DNA from: Bog-159 sp963756605
Lineage (GTDB): Bacteria; Acidobacteriota; Terriglobia; Bryobacterales; Bryobacteraceae
Assembly: GCA_963756605.1 (NCBI GenBank)
Contig: CAVWOT010000018.1
Span: 62,001 to 126,000, forward strand
Direction of reading: 5' to 3'
DNA length: 64,000 bases
Below are positions 18,924 to 28,343 of the stretch, piece after piece. The position numbers and the translations under genes are program-made. Every line of letters starts with the position of its first letter. Position 1 is the stretch's first letter. The notes under the pieces are model-generated. The model ran no database searches. It saw nothing but the letters and a program-made list of their open reading frames with translations, and had not been told where the DNA came from.

Positions 18924-20993
18924 ATGCAGGTCCGGAATTTAGGATGGTGTATTGTATTGGCGGCACTGCCGCTGGTGTGTATGCGTGCAACGGCGGCAGT
19001 AAGCATTACTTCCCTGTCGCCTAACTTGAAATCACCGCAGTCGATCGGCGCCATCGTGGATTGGGTAGCCGACGCAACCGACTCCAATCCCGGACCGTTG
19101 ACCTTCGAGTTCAATGTGACTGCTCCCGGGGGTACGTTGGTTGCCCTCAAGAACTTCAACATGGGCAGTCTCAGCGGCACCACCTGGAAATCTCAGAATT
19201 TCGCGTGGGCCCTGACTGGGAGTACTGGGACTTACCGGGTGCAGGTGGTGGCCAAAGACTTTAGTTCCGGCGAGACCGTCGCGCGTACAATTCCTTTCAA
19301 CGTGACTTCTCCGTTAACGGGCGCCACTCCCGTAGTCCAAGCCACGCAGAATCCGCTGGTGGCTCTGTTCGTCGCGCCGCCATGCGCGGCGGGCAGCACC
19401 ATACGGATCTCTTTTCAAAGCCAGTCTGGAAGTACACCGGCCACCTATACGAATTGGAGAAGCTGCTCCTCTACCGCAGCTATGACCTTTGAGATCGCCG
19501 GTATGTACCCGAGCACGGCCTACAACCTCTTTGCTCAGGTCAACAACGGCAATACCGTTGTAAACGGTCCGACTGTAAGTTTCACAACCGGGGCCATCCC
19601 TTCGACCGTCCCGATCCCTAAGTTTCAAATCGGAATCGCAGCCAGCACCAGCGATCCAAATCCCGTAACTCTGCACACTTTCTTCAATGTAAGGGAGCAC
19701 GTGGTGTACCCGAACGTGGCCACGGACCTGTCCGGCAATGTCATCTGGTATAACTATGCGAGCGACGAGGCTCACACCAGCACGCTGACGCGTCCCCTCC
19801 TGGGCGGCTATCTGGCGATCCAGAACGGAACTGCCTGGGATTCTGAAGCGAAGAACTTTCAATACCTGCGGGAGATCGACTGGGCAGGCAACATCGTGCG
19901 CGAAACCAACACAGGCATCGTGCAACAGCAGGTGATGGCGCTGGGCGATCCCGATGCGGCGCCTTGCCACACATTCTCCTCGCCGCCGCCGGTGGGCGCG
20001 GCCTGCCTGGGCATTTTTACCCACGATGCAATCCAAAGCTTGCCCAATGGATACACGGCCGCCCTCATGGGCACGGAGAAAATCTTCCCGGCCGGCACGC
20101 AAGGCGACACCAGCGGTTTGCCGGTAGACGTGGTGGGAGACTTGATCGTGGTCCTGGACCAGAACTGGAATGTGGTCTGGTATTGGGATGCCTTCGATCC
20201 GGCGGGCGGCGGCAACGGATACCCGCAAATGCCAGTCAGCCGTCCGGCCGTTTTGAATGAAAAGTGCACGCCCAGTGACTCGGAGTGTCTGAACATATAT
20301 ATGCTGGGGCCCGGCGTCGCGCCGCAAGCTTACGATTGGCTGCATGGGAACAGCCTGTATTACTGGCCGAACGACGGCGCGGCTACGACGGCGCCGGGCG
20401 ATATCCTCTGGTCCACCCGGAATCAGGATTGGGTTCTTAAGATCAACTACCAGGATGGGGCGGGGAATGGAGCCATCGATTGGCGCATGGGGCCGAGCGG
20501 CGATTTCGATTTCGTGAACCAGTATAACGATCCTTGGCCGTGGTTCTCGCACCAGCATGACGCCGGAGTTGAGAATAGCGGGACGGGTGTTTTCGATGTA
20601 ATGGACAACGGCAACACGCGCGTATCTCCGGGCAGCGGGACGGGCTCCTCGACCGGCGGCGTACCCGGCTTGGGAAAAGATTGCGGACCGGCCGACTGTC
20701 ACTCGCGGGGCATGGCGTTGACCATAGCCGAATCCGCGATGCAGGTTATACCGGTGATCAGTGTCGATCTGGGAAGTTACTCCAGTTCGATGGGGAGCGC
20801 TCAATTGCTGAACGACGGCAACTATTTCTTCATGCCCGCAGCATCCAAGGCGGGAAAGGACTTCGACGCCTATATGATTGAGATTCAGCCTACTCCCGGC
20901 ACCGATACCGGCACACAGGTCATGGACGTGGCGGCCCCGTCATCTTACCGCGGCTGGCAGGTGCCCGACCTGTATAGCCCTCCGGAGACGTAG
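18924..20993 (+). CDS. secreted arylsulfotransferase-family protein, copy 2
   Basis: 689 residues from ATG at 18924, where GGAGGGG stands 3-4 bases upstream and a signal peptide follows (LGWCIVLAALPLVCMRATAA). An in-frame extension to 18801 is rejected for lack of a ribosome site and because it would bury the signal. It is closely similar to copy 1 over its whole length, with the same HDAI, HGNSLYYWP, STRNQD and FSHQHDAG motifs, so the pair arose by tandem duplication. The last 74 bases overlap the convergent ligD gene in antisense. Confidence 0.85.
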   Translation: MQVRNLGWCIVLAALPLVCMRATAAVSITSLSPNLKSPQSIGAIVDWVADATDSNPGPLTFEFNVTAPGGTLVALKNFNMGSLSGTTWKSQNFAWALTGSTGTYRVQVVAKDFSSGETVARTIPFNVTSPLTGATPVVQATQNPLVALFVAPPCAAGSTIRISFQSQSGSTPATYTNWRSCSSTAAMTFEIAGMYPSTAYNLFAQVNNGNTVVNGPTVSFTTGAIPSTVPIPKFQIGIAASTSDPNPVTLHTFFNVREHVVYPNVATDLSGNVIWYNYASDEAHTSTLTRPLLGGYLAIQNGTAWDSEAKNFQYLREIDWAGNIVRETNTGIVQQQVMALGDPDAAPCHTFSSPPPVGAACLGIFTHDAIQSLPNGYTAALMGTEKIFPAGTQGDTSGLPVDVVGDLIVVLDQNWNVVWYWDAFDPAGGGNGYPQMPVSRPAVLNEKCTPSDSECLNIYMLGPGVAPQAYDWLHGNSLYYWPNDGAATTAPGDILWSTRNQDWVLKINYQDGAGNGAIDWRMGPSGDFDFVNQYNDPWPWFSHQHDAGVENSGTGVFDVMDNGNTRVSPGSGTGSSTGGVPGLGKDCGPADCHSRGMALTIAESAMQVIPVISVDLGSYSSSMGSAQLLNDGNYFFMPAASKAGKDFDAYMIEIQPTPGTDTGTQVMDVAAPSSYRGWQVPDLYSPPET

Positions 20994-23658
20994 CCGGCCG
21001 GCGCAGCAACTTGTCCAGTTCTTGCAAAGGTTCCTCGATGCGCTGCAGATCGTGAAGCACGCCGGCGAACAGATCGCCCTTCCGCGCGAAGCGCTCCGGT
21101 GCGTTATAAATGTTGAATTGCTGCGGCGTCAGCCCCGGCTTGACCTCGCTCCAGTCGAGCGGCGTGGCCACGGGAGCGCCGGGGTAAGCGCGCAAGACGT
21201 ACGGCGCGGCAATCGTCTTGGATTTGCCGTTCTGTATCCAATCGAAATAGACGCGGCCCTTCTGGCGCTTCGATACGGCGCGCGGCGCGGTGAACAGCTC
21301 GGGCCGGTCGCGCTGCACCAGGTGAGCTAATATCTCGGCAAACGTACGGCTCTCTTCGTAGCTATAAACCGGCTCAAGCGGAATGTAGACATGCATGCCG
21401 TCGCCGCCGGTGGTCTTGGGGTAACCCTTCAACCCGATGGCCTCCAGGCGGTCGCGCACCAGCAGCGCGGCTTCCACGATCATATCGAAGGGACAGTCCT
21501 GCGGATCGAGATCGATCAACACGAAGTCGGGATTATCGAGCGTGGGCGAGTGGCTCATCCACGGATTGTGGTCGATGCAGCCGAGGTTCACGAGATACAA
21601 CAGGCTGGCGCGGTCTTGGGCGAAGACATAGCGAATCGGAGCCCCGTTTGAATCAGCGCCGTGATCGGAGTAGACTTCTTCCGTGCGCAGCCACGGCGCA
21701 AACGTCAGCGGCGCATCTTTCTGGAAAAAGAACTGCTGCTCGATGCCGTTCGGATAGCGCTTCAGTGAGAGCGGCCGGTCTTTGAGGTGGGGCAGAATCA
21801 GATCGGCGATGGCATCGTAGTAGTTCAGCAGATCGCGCTTGACGATGCCATCGGCGGGATAGAATACCTTGTTGAGATTGGTGAATTTGAGAGGATGTGC
21901 GTCAATGGTCAGAGTGACTTCGTTGCTGGCGTCGGGTAGCAACGCTTCTTTGGACGGGCTGACAGCCTGCTCGGCCTGCTCCACTCGTTCGCGGACGCAG
22001 TCGCGCGGATTCACGTCCGTTCGCAAGCCCAAATATACGGGCGCGCGCAGCCGGCCTTCGCCGGTCCAGTTGGCGAACTTCACTTCGGCCACCAGTTCGG
22101 GCTTTACCCAGGTGACGTCTTTTCCGACTTTAGGTGAATCGGAAAATGGCGAGTGCTTAGCGGTGAGCGGATCGAGTTCCCGCCGCAGGAAGGCGAGCGC
22201 CTTCTGGTCGAAGCCGGTGCCGACATTGCCGACCCATGTCAGTTTGCCTTTATCGTACACACCCAGCACCAGCGCGCCGAAATGGTCGCGCTCGCCGGCC
22301 GTGAATCCGCAAATGACGAACTCCTGCCGCTGGACGATTTTCAACTTGATCCAATCGCTCGAGCGCCGGGATTCGTAGCGGCTGTCGGCACGCTTGGCCA
22401 TCAGACCCTCCACGCCGGTCTCGCGCGCCGCATGCATCATCTGCTCGCCCGCGCCGGCGAAATGCTCGGAGTAGCGCAGCACGCCGGTGGGCTTGAGAAT
22501 GGATTCGAGCAACTGCTTGCGTTGGGCGAGCGGCACCTGGCGCAGGTCGTAGCCGTTCAGGTAAAGCAGGTCGAAGGCGAAGTACACCACCGGGCGGGAT
22601 CGCGCCATGTGCGAAACGGCGTTAGCATCGGACTGGGCGATGCGCGGCTGGATCAGCTCGAAGTGCGCCACGCCTTTGTCATCGAGCGCCGCGATTTCTC
22701 CATCCAGGATTGCCTGGCTGCCGGCGATGTAGTGGGGGATGACGGTCAACTCCGGATACTGCTTATCCGAGGAGTGGCCGGTACGCGACACCAGGCGGAT
22801 GGATTCGTGGTCGATGAAGCAGATGGCGCGCACGCCATCCCACTTGATTTCGAACAGCCACTCGTCGCCGCGCGGGGGCGTATCGGAAAGGGCCGCCTTC
22901 ATGGGAGTAATGGCAGTGGGCATGGCGGCTTTCACTGCGCCGGGGAGCGCGGAGGGATCGACGGCCGCCTTACTCTTGCCGGGCGGGGCGGCTTTCACGA
23001 CAGTCTTGGCGGGGCGCGCAGCGGGCTTGCTCTTCCATTCGCGCTGCGGATCGCCGGCGGTCTTCTTCTTGGTTTTGCGGGCAGGCAGACCTTGTGCGAT
23101 CTCCTGCTGCGTGCGGCCCGAGAGCACGCTCCAGGCGTATTGCTCGATATCCCAGCCTTCTACGGCATCGGCATCGCGCTTCTTGATGAGCAGCCATTCG
23201 TTGCCCTTGCCGCGATTCTTCATCAGCACCAGGGCGAACTCGCCCTTCAGCTTTTCGCCGTGCAGGCGGAATTTCAAATCGCCGCGCGCCAGTTGCTGCT
23301 CGACGGGCAGGTCGCCCAACAATTCCCAGGTGCCGCTATCCCACAGCATCACGCTGCCCGCACCGTAATTGCCGGCCGGAATATTGCCTTCGAATTCGCC
23401 GTATTCGAACGGATGATCTTCCACTTTCGCGGCCAGGTGCTTGGCGAGCGGCTCGAGCGAGGGGCCTTTGGGAACGGCCCAGGAGACCAGCACGCCGCCG
23501 ATTTCGAGCCGGAAATCGTAGTGCAGGCGAGTGGCGTCGTGCCGCTGCACATAGAAATGCGGAGCCGCGCCCTCCCCTGCCGCGCCCGCCTGTGCGTGCC
23601 CCCGCGGCTCGGGAGTTTTCTCGAACTGACGTTTGCGAACGTACTCCTCGAGTGCCAT
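20920..23658 (-). CDS. ligD: multifunctional ATP-dependent DNA ligase LigD
   Basis: 912 residues from MALEEYVRKRQFEKT. Three domains of the NHEJ ligase are present in the order phosphoesterase (about 30-180; HFYVQRHDATRLHYDFRLE), ATP-dependent ligase (about 240-530; nucleophile Lys272 in EIKWDGVRAI) and polymerase/primase (about 600-890; YPADGIVKRDLLNYYD, and LIDLDPQ with the metal-binding Asp pair). It fills gaps and seals double-strand breaks held by Ku. The ATG at 23658 has a GGAGAGGGGG ribosome site; the longer reading from 23679 would translate that site. Divergent from ku. The 3' end overlaps the convergent sulfotransferase gene. Confidence 0.95.
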   Translation of the reverse strand: MALEEYVRKRQFEKTPEPRGHAQAGAAGEGAAPHFYVQRHDATRLHYDFRLEIGGVLVSWAVPKGPSLEPLAKHLAAKVEDHPFEYGEFEGNIPAGNYGAGSVMLWDSGTWELLGDLPVEQQLARGDLKFRLHGEKLKGEFALVLMKNRGKGNEWLLIKKRDADAVEGWDIEQYAWSVLSGRTQQEIAQGLPARKTKKKTAGDPQREWKSKPAARPAKTVVKAAPPGKSKAAVDPSALPGAVKAAMPTAITPMKAALSDTPPRGDEWLFEIKWDGVRAICFIDHESIRLVSRTGHSSDKQYPELTVIPHYIAGSQAILDGEIAALDDKGVAHFELIQPRIAQSDANAVSHMARSRPVVYFAFDLLYLNGYDLRQVPLAQRKQLLESILKPTGVLRYSEHFAGAGEQMMHAARETGVEGLMAKRADSRYESRRSSDWIKLKIVQRQEFVICGFTAGERDHFGALVLGVYDKGKLTWVGNVGTGFDQKALAFLRRELDPLTAKHSPFSDSPKVGKDVTWVKPELVAEVKFANWTGEGRLRAPVYLGLRTDVNPRDCVRERVEQAEQAVSPSKEALLPDASNEVTLTIDAHPLKFTNLNKVFYPADGIVKRDLLNYYDAIADLILPHLKDRPLSLKRYPNGIEQQFFFQKDAPLTFAPWLRTEEVYSDHGADSNGAPIRYVFAQDRASLLYLVNLGCIDHNPWMSHSPTLDNPDFVLIDLDPQDCPFDMIVEAALLVRDRLEAIGLKGYPKTTGGDGMHVYIPLEPVYSYEESRTFAEILAHLVQRDRPELFTAPRAVSKRQKGRVYFDWIQNGKSKTIAAPYVLRAYPGAPVATPLDWSEVKPGLTPQQFNIYNAPERFARKGDLFAGVLHDLQRIEEPLQELDKLLRRPATSPEGYTGRAPASRGKMTGPPRP

Positions 23659-23727
23659 AAAGCCTTGCCCCCTCTCCATTTACATGATATCTTCGGAACT
23701 GTCAAATATTAATGTGAGGTGAGGCAC

Positions 23728-24597
23728 GTGGCGAGCACGGTATGGAGGGGACATCTGACGTTCGGACTGGTTTCGCTGCCGGTCCGCTTATATAGCGCGG
23801 CGCGCGGCGAGACTGTGAGTTTCAATCTGCTGCATGCCAAAGACAATTCGCGCATCAAGCAGATCACTTATTGCGCGGCGGAGGACCAGCCGGTGCCGCG
23901 CAGCGAATTGGTGAAAGGCTACGAATACGAGAAGGATCATTACGTGGTGATCGATGAGGAAGACATCAAGAAAGTCGCTCCCAAGACCGCCAAGGTGATG
24001 GAGATTCTCGAGTTCGTGAAGGGCGACGCGGTGGACCCCATCTACCTGGAGAGTTCCTATTACATGGCGCCCGACCAGGGCGGCGAGAAGCCTTACGCGC
24101 TGCTGTTCGCGGCCATGGGGCAGGCGAACTATTTCGCGGTGGCTAAGATCGCCATGCACAACCGCGAGCACGTGGTGATCCTGCGGACGGGCAAGCGCGG
24201 CATCCTGCTGCACACCATGTATTACGTGGACGAGATCCGGCAGGTGGACGAATTCCGCACCGACACGGACCTGGTGAAGCCGAACGAACTGGCCATGGCC
24301 AACATGCTGATCGAGACGCTGAAAGCCGAGTTCGAGCCGGAGAAATATCACGACACGTATCGCGACAATCTGCTGAAGATGATCGAGGCTAAGAAGGAAG
24401 GACAGGTGGTGGTAGAGACACCGGAGCCGCACGTGGCGCCAGTGATCGATATCATGGAAGCGCTGAAGCGCAGCCTGGCGGAGAAGAAGAAGCCGGTACA
24501 GGCGGCTACGGCGGCGGTGGGCGAGACGCACGAAACCGCGGACGAATCGACGGCCGAACCGGCGAAGAAGCGCGCGCGGCGGACGAAAGCGATGTGA
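23728..24597 (+). CDS. ku: Ku DNA-end-binding protein
   Basis: 289 residues from GTG at 23728 (MASTVWRGHLTFGLVSLPVRLY), the canonical beginning of bacterial Ku; a GTG nine bases upstream is possible but less likely. Ku core motifs are clear: KQITYCAAEDQPVPRSELVK, VVIDEEDIKKVAPKTAKVME, and ESSYYMAPDQGGEKPYALL. A Lys/Ala/Glu-rich tail ends KKRARRTKAM, as in the DNA-binding tails of other Ku proteins. It threads onto broken ends and recruits LigD, which is encoded divergently 69 bases away, making a complete minimal NHEJ system. Confidence 0.95.
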   Translation: MASTVWRGHLTFGLVSLPVRLYSAARGETVSFNLLHAKDNSRIKQITYCAAEDQPVPRSELVKGYEYEKDHYVVIDEEDIKKVAPKTAKVMEILEFVKGDAVDPIYLESSYYMAPDQGGEKPYALLFAAMGQANYFAVAKIAMHNREHVVILRTGKRGILLHTMYYVDEIRQVDEFRTDTDLVKPNELAMANMLIETLKAEFEPEKYHDTYRDNLLKMIEAKKEGQVVVETPEPHVAPVIDIMEALKRSLAEKKKPVQAATAAVGETHETADESTAEPAKKRARRTKAM

Positions 24598-24616
24598 GCG
24601 AGCCGCCCTGAGGAAG

Positions 24617-25360
24617 TTATCCCGTCAGGCCGGCGAAAGCGGCAGCCGCCAGAACCCAAATGATCCAGGGCGTCACGATCAGCATCAGGGCCTTCGAGAA
24701 AGGCATCTTGCGCGCGGCAACCGATAGAGCTACGGCAAGCAGCAGGATCGCCCAGATGGCGAATAGATCGATAGACGTCGCCAGGCTGTAAATAAACTTT
24801 CCGGAGTTGGGCGGCGGCTCCATGAATGCGCCGAGGTTGAACGCCAGCGGGTTCTGCAGATTGAACTCGTCCGGATTCTTGATAAACATCACCACGATGG
24901 CCAGAATGCCGGCGATGACACGCGGCAGCGAGGCCCACGAGGCCATGGCGAAAGTCTGCTTGAATTTCAACGCAGCGCCACCCAGCTTACCCATCAACAA
25001 CACCACGGCGCCGACAATGAGCGCCATCAGCGGCGGCCCCACTATGCTGAAGATGTAGCCAAAAATCGGCCCGAACTTGATCTGCATCTGGATGGCGGTC
25101 TCGCGCTGCGCCGGCTCCATCTGTTGCATGCGCGAATTGGTCTCCGCGATCTGATGAAAGTACCGGTCCCAGCCAACCCTGGACGTGAAGAGGTACACGA
25201 AGGCCAAGCCAACAATGGCCGACAGGACGATGGGCAGGATCCAACTGGGCCGCGCGGCAATATCGGCGAACGCCTTCTTGGGATCGAATAGCACGCCGCT
25301 GAGGCGGCCCGCTTCGCTCATTGGCGGAGCTGCATTTTCGGAGGGGGTTTGAGGTGTCAT
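24617..25360 (-). CDS. Yip1-domain membrane protein
   Basis: 247 residues with a short polar N-terminus, GVLFDPKKAFADIAARPSWILP typical of the bacterial Yip1 family, and five predicted membrane helices (near 43-60, 105-125, 150-165, 195-215 and 225-245). The bacterial role is not known. Convergent with ku, separated by 19 bases. Confidence 0.75.
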   Translation of the reverse strand: MTPQTPSENAAPPMSEAGRLSGVLFDPKKAFADIAARPSWILPIVLSAIVGLAFVYLFTSRVGWDRYFHQIAETNSRMQQMEPAQRETAIQMQIKFGPIFGYIFSIVGPPLMALIVGAVVLLMGKLGGAALKFKQTFAMASWASLPRVIAGILAIVVMFIKNPDEFNLQNPLAFNLGAFMEPPPNSGKFIYSLATSIDLFAIWAILLLAVALSVAARKMPFSKALMLIVTPWIIWVLAAAAFAGLTG

Positions 25361-25493
25361 AAATGGGAATCAGAGGAGTATGACAAGATTTCGGACAAGA
25401 TGCAAGGGGAGGTGGACTTGCCGGCGTGACCGGCCGGGCGCAGACGACAGAAAACGGCCGTCTGCGCCGCGCAATTCCGAGATCACCGCTCAA

Positions 25494-26621
25494 TCAGCGG
25501 GCCGCAATACCCTGAATGCTCGCCGGGAGACCGGTTACGGATGCCACCTGAGTCAGTTTTCCATCCTGCACGCTGAAACCAGTCAGCGATCCATTGCCTG
25601 TGCCGACGGCATACAGGAAATCGCCGGAACGGGTTAGCGCCATGTCAATGGGGACCGTTCCCGAAGCCGTGCTGCCCGCCACTGCCGCAAGCAAATGCAA
25701 GCTTCCGTCGGACGCCACGAGGAATGAGGAGATCGTATTGCTTGCGGAGTTAGTGGAAAAAGCCAGGTGGCCGCCGCGATCCGTCACGAGCCAGCAGGCC
25801 GCGGTTCCGCCGTCAGGCAAAGATTTCGTAATGGTCTGGAGGGTGGGACTGGTCGTTACGTTCTGGACGTGATAGGACGAAAAGGTGGAATTGGTTGCCT
25901 CCGACACAATGAGACTGCTGTCCAGGCCGAAGCTGAACCCAAACGGAGTTTCGCCGTCGGACGGGACGCTGGAGGGGGTGGCCATCATTCCATCGTCGAC
26001 CGGAAACAGATCGATCATGCTCGTATTCTTTTCGGTTACAACCAGCACCGAGCCGTCCGGCGTAATGCCCACTTCGGCCGGACCGGAATTTACACCGCCC
26101 GGCAGCGGCTGCGACGAATTGGCGATCATGGTCAACTGGCCGCTGAGACTGATGCGGAACGCGGTGACGTTCGGCGTCCCCCCGGCATTCAGGACGTAAG
26201 CCCGGTCGCCGTGCAGCGCCACGCTGACCGGCATGGTTCCGCCCGACCAAGCTTTGCTCACAAATTGCAGCCCCTTGTCGCCGAGGACCAGGGAGGAGAC
26301 CTCGTTGCTCCCCGCGTTGACCGCGAGCAGAAGGCGCCCGTCATCGCTCAGGGTCAGGGCACCCTGAGAGCCGAGCGGGTCACCGCTGCCGCCGCTCCCT
26401 TGGCCGTTTGTAGCGACTTCCTGAACCTTGTTTACCGAGCCATCGGGGTTGCGCAGGAACACCAGGACCGTGTTGCCGCTCGACTGGTTGGTCATAACGT
26501 AGACCAGGCTGGGGTCACCGGTTCCGCCATCGGCGCGGACACTGAACGGCTGTGTCAGGAACAGGAAACACGCGCCCACGAGAGCGAGCTCGCACGTCCG
26601 TCGTAATGTATTCAGAGACAT
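25494..26621 (-). CDS. secreted lactonase-like seven-bladed beta-propeller protein
   Basis: 375 residues with a signal peptide (LALVGACFLFLTQPFSVRA). Repeated blades of the 6-phosphogluconolactonase/YVTN type are visible (SLVYVMTNQSSGNTVLVFL, LSDDGRLLLAVNAGSNEVS, ITPDGSVLVVTEKNTSMID, FLYAVGTGNGSLTGFSV). Catalytic residues of true 6-phosphogluconolactonase cannot be assigned, and export argues against that central-metabolism role. Divergent from the ECF sigma gene at 26756. Confidence 0.75.
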   Translation of the reverse strand: MSLNTLRRTCELALVGACFLFLTQPFSVRADGGTGDPSLVYVMTNQSSGNTVLVFLRNPDGSVNKVQEVATNGQGSGGSGDPLGSQGALTLSDDGRLLLAVNAGSNEVSSLVLGDKGLQFVSKAWSGGTMPVSVALHGDRAYVLNAGGTPNVTAFRISLSGQLTMIANSSQPLPGGVNSGPAEVGITPDGSVLVVTEKNTSMIDLFPVDDGMMATPSSVPSDGETPFGFSFGLDSSLIVSEATNSTFSSYHVQNVTTSPTLQTITKSLPDGGTAACWLVTDRGGHLAFSTNSASNTISSFLVASDGSLHLLAAVAGSTASGTVPIDMALTRSGDFLYAVGTGNGSLTGFSVQDGKLTQVASVTGLPASIQGIAAR

Positions 26622-26649
26622 CTTTTCTCCTTCGAAGATTTATTGATTT

Positions 26650-26717
26650 GGGGCCTGGGGGCCCGGTTGAATGTCGGTCAGGATTCCAAAACCCCCCTCC
26701 CGGACGGGGGTTTTTGG
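26650..26717. promoter_or_regulatory. two hairpins in the leader of the ECF sigma gene
   Basis: GGGCC-TGGG-GGCCC around 26651-26664 and a larger stem, CCAAAACCCCCC (26686-26697) with GGGGGTTTTTGG (26706-26717), one mismatch. The second ends in five T then G, so it is an imperfect intrinsic terminator on the plus strand. It lies 38 bases before the sigma factor ATG, between divergent genes. Confidence 0.5.
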
Positions 26718-26755
26718 GGTTGTTCGCGACAATAGACTGTGGGTTGTTGTACATT

Positions 26756-27328
26756 ATGACGCCACCCGGAACTACGGCCGCCCCCGATATTCTGGAGCGC
26801 GACAGGGCGCTGGCCGATGCTGTCCATCGCAAGGACCGCAAAGCCACCGCTGAATTCGTGCAACAACACGCCGACTCGTTATATGCCTACCTCCTGGCTC
26901 GGGTGCGCCCGAACGTGGCCGACGCGGAGGACCTGACGCAGGAGGTCTTTCTGGCGGCGTGCCGCTCGATCGGAGACTACCGGGCGGCAGCTTCGCTGAA
27001 GGCGTGGCTGTTTGGTATCGCCCGCCATAAGGTAGAGGATTATTACCGCGCCAGGGTGCGCGATGCGAATTTGGAAGAGGTGGAAGCCGACACATCCGGC
27101 CGCGTGGAGATCGATTCCGCGCTGCACCAGCATCAACTTCAACAACAAATTGTGACGACGCTCGACCATCTGCCGGAGCAGTATCGGCTGCTGCTCAAGT
27201 GGAGGTACTGGGACCAGGAGAGCACCGGCGACATCGCTGTAGTTCTGGGACGAACGCCAAAGGCCGTGGAGCGTATGCTGGCGCGCGCCCGCGAGCGATT
27301 TCGCCACGAATGGGAGGCCAAACCATGA
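26756..27328 (+). CDS. ECF-family RNA polymerase sigma factor
   Basis: 190 residues from MTPPGTTAAPDILERD. Sigma region 2 (LARVRPNVADAEDLTQEVFL, SLKAWLFGIARHKVEDYYRA) and region 4 (LPEQYRLLLKWRYWDQESTG, VVLGRTPKAVERMLARARER) are both complete. A longer in-frame reading (from 26552) would cross the leader hairpins. Stop overlaps the next ATG (ATGA), so the small Cys-rich protein downstream is translationally coupled and may be its regulator. Confidence 0.88.
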   Translation: MTPPGTTAAPDILERDRALADAVHRKDRKATAEFVQQHADSLYAYLLARVRPNVADAEDLTQEVFLAACRSIGDYRAAASLKAWLFGIARHKVEDYYRARVRDANLEEVEADTSGRVEIDSALHQHQLQQQIVTTLDHLPEQYRLLLKWRYWDQESTGDIAVVLGRTPKAVERMLARARERFRHEWEAKP

Positions 27329-27663
27329 GTCGAAAAGCAGAGATTCAAGACTTGATCGCGCTAGCTGCCGCCGCGCCCAGCGCCGCCGCCGCGCGCGCGC
27401 CCGCCAGGTTGAAGTCCCGGATCTACTCGCGCCTGGTGCAGGAACAGGCCGCGGAGGGTCCGCTGCTGAGTCTCTCCGAGACCAAGGCGTCAGGCGCGCC
27501 GCTCTGTGTCTTTGAAGAACTGGTGCGGATCGCACCGGTTGGCGAGCCCGCTAAAAGAAAGAACTGCTGTCGGGTTTGTCATGCCCGCGTAGTGGCCGAG
27601 CGCATCGAACACGCCCCCATATATTGGCCGCACTGCCCGTACGTAGGGTTTCAAAATCGCTAA
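27325..27663 (+). CDS. small Cys-rich protein coupled to the ECF sigma factor
   Basis: 112 residues, with an Ala-rich helical N-terminus (LIALAAAAPSAAAARAPARL) and a C-terminal cluster CCRVCHARVVAERI...HCPYVGF that could bind zinc. No membrane segment. Overlap with the sigma factor stop (ATGA) suggests a sigma regulator, but it does not match the zf-HC2 (HxxxCxxC) anti-sigma pattern. Not recognised as a named family. Its stop overlaps the stop of the convergent gene. Confidence 0.65.
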   Translation: MSRKAEIQDLIALAAAAPSAAAARAPARLKSRIYSRLVQEQAAEGPLLSLSETKASGAPLCVFEELVRIAPVGEPAKRKNCCRVCHARVVAERIEHAPIYWPHCPYVGFQNR

Positions 27664-28343
27664 AAGTACTTGACCAGTCCGAAGAGATTCTGGAAATTAG
27701 CCAGTCCTCTGGACCCGGGAGGATCGAGTGTGGCGCTGATCGGGTTGCCAGTTCTGGTCTCACTGAAACTATAGCGGAATCCCCAGCCGTCCCGGATGAG
27801 CAGGTCAACGCCAACTGCGACGCGCAACGGCAGTTTCGTGGAATCGACCTGCGGCGGCGCCGGCGTAAGCATACCCAGGATGGGGCCGGCGGCAGTTGTA
27901 CGCAGCCATACCAAGCCGCTTCCGGCGGAAAGATAAGGACGAATATGGCTGCTCCGGGGACGAAAGTAAAGCAGCAGATCGGCTATCGCGGCGTGCTGTG
28001 AACTGTGGCGATCCTGTTCGAAGCTGGCCAGACCCGCAACTTCAGTGACCGTAAGATCGTTGCGGTTCCACACATAATTGGCCTGCAGGCTGAACCAGTC
28101 ATTCAGATGAATCCCGCCCGCGAGATTCAGGGCCGGACCGTTCTCCGGCTTGTACAGAGAGACGGCATTCGCCGAATCCAGGTGGGTAGCGGCGTCTGCT
28201 GAGATCGTTGAAATTCCGCCTAGCGCGCTGACGAAGTACTGTTGACCCCAGCAGGGCTGGATGGCCAGGATCAGCAGTACCGGAAAGAAGGATCCAAGGT
28301 ATTCCGCGCGGAGGCTGGGCAAGCTGGCCTTTGCACTCATCAA
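27660..28343 (-). CDS. outer-membrane beta-barrel protein
   Basis: 227 residues with a signal peptide (FFPVLLILAIQPCWGQ) and alternating amphipathic strands (LNLAGGIHLNDWFSLQANYVW, RPYLSAGSGLVWLRT, VAVGVDLLIRDGWGFRYSF) ending in the aromatic C-terminal residue Phe, as OmpA/OmpW-type eight-stranded barrels do. Role unknown. Confidence 0.7.
   Translation of the reverse strand: MMSAKASLPSLRAEYLGSFFPVLLILAIQPCWGQQYFVSALGGISTISADAATHLDSANAVSLYKPENGPALNLAGGIHLNDWFSLQANYVWNRNDLTVTEVAGLASFEQDRHSSQHAAIADLLLYFRPRSSHIRPYLSAGSGLVWLRTTAAGPILGMLTPAPPQVDSTKLPLRVAVGVDLLIRDGWGFRYSFSETRTGNPISATLDPPGSRGLANFQNLFGLVKYF

Noticed and set aside
22153..23712. 519-codon plus-strand frame opposite ligD
   Set aside because: Antisense shadow; ligD carries all expected motifs on the minus strand.
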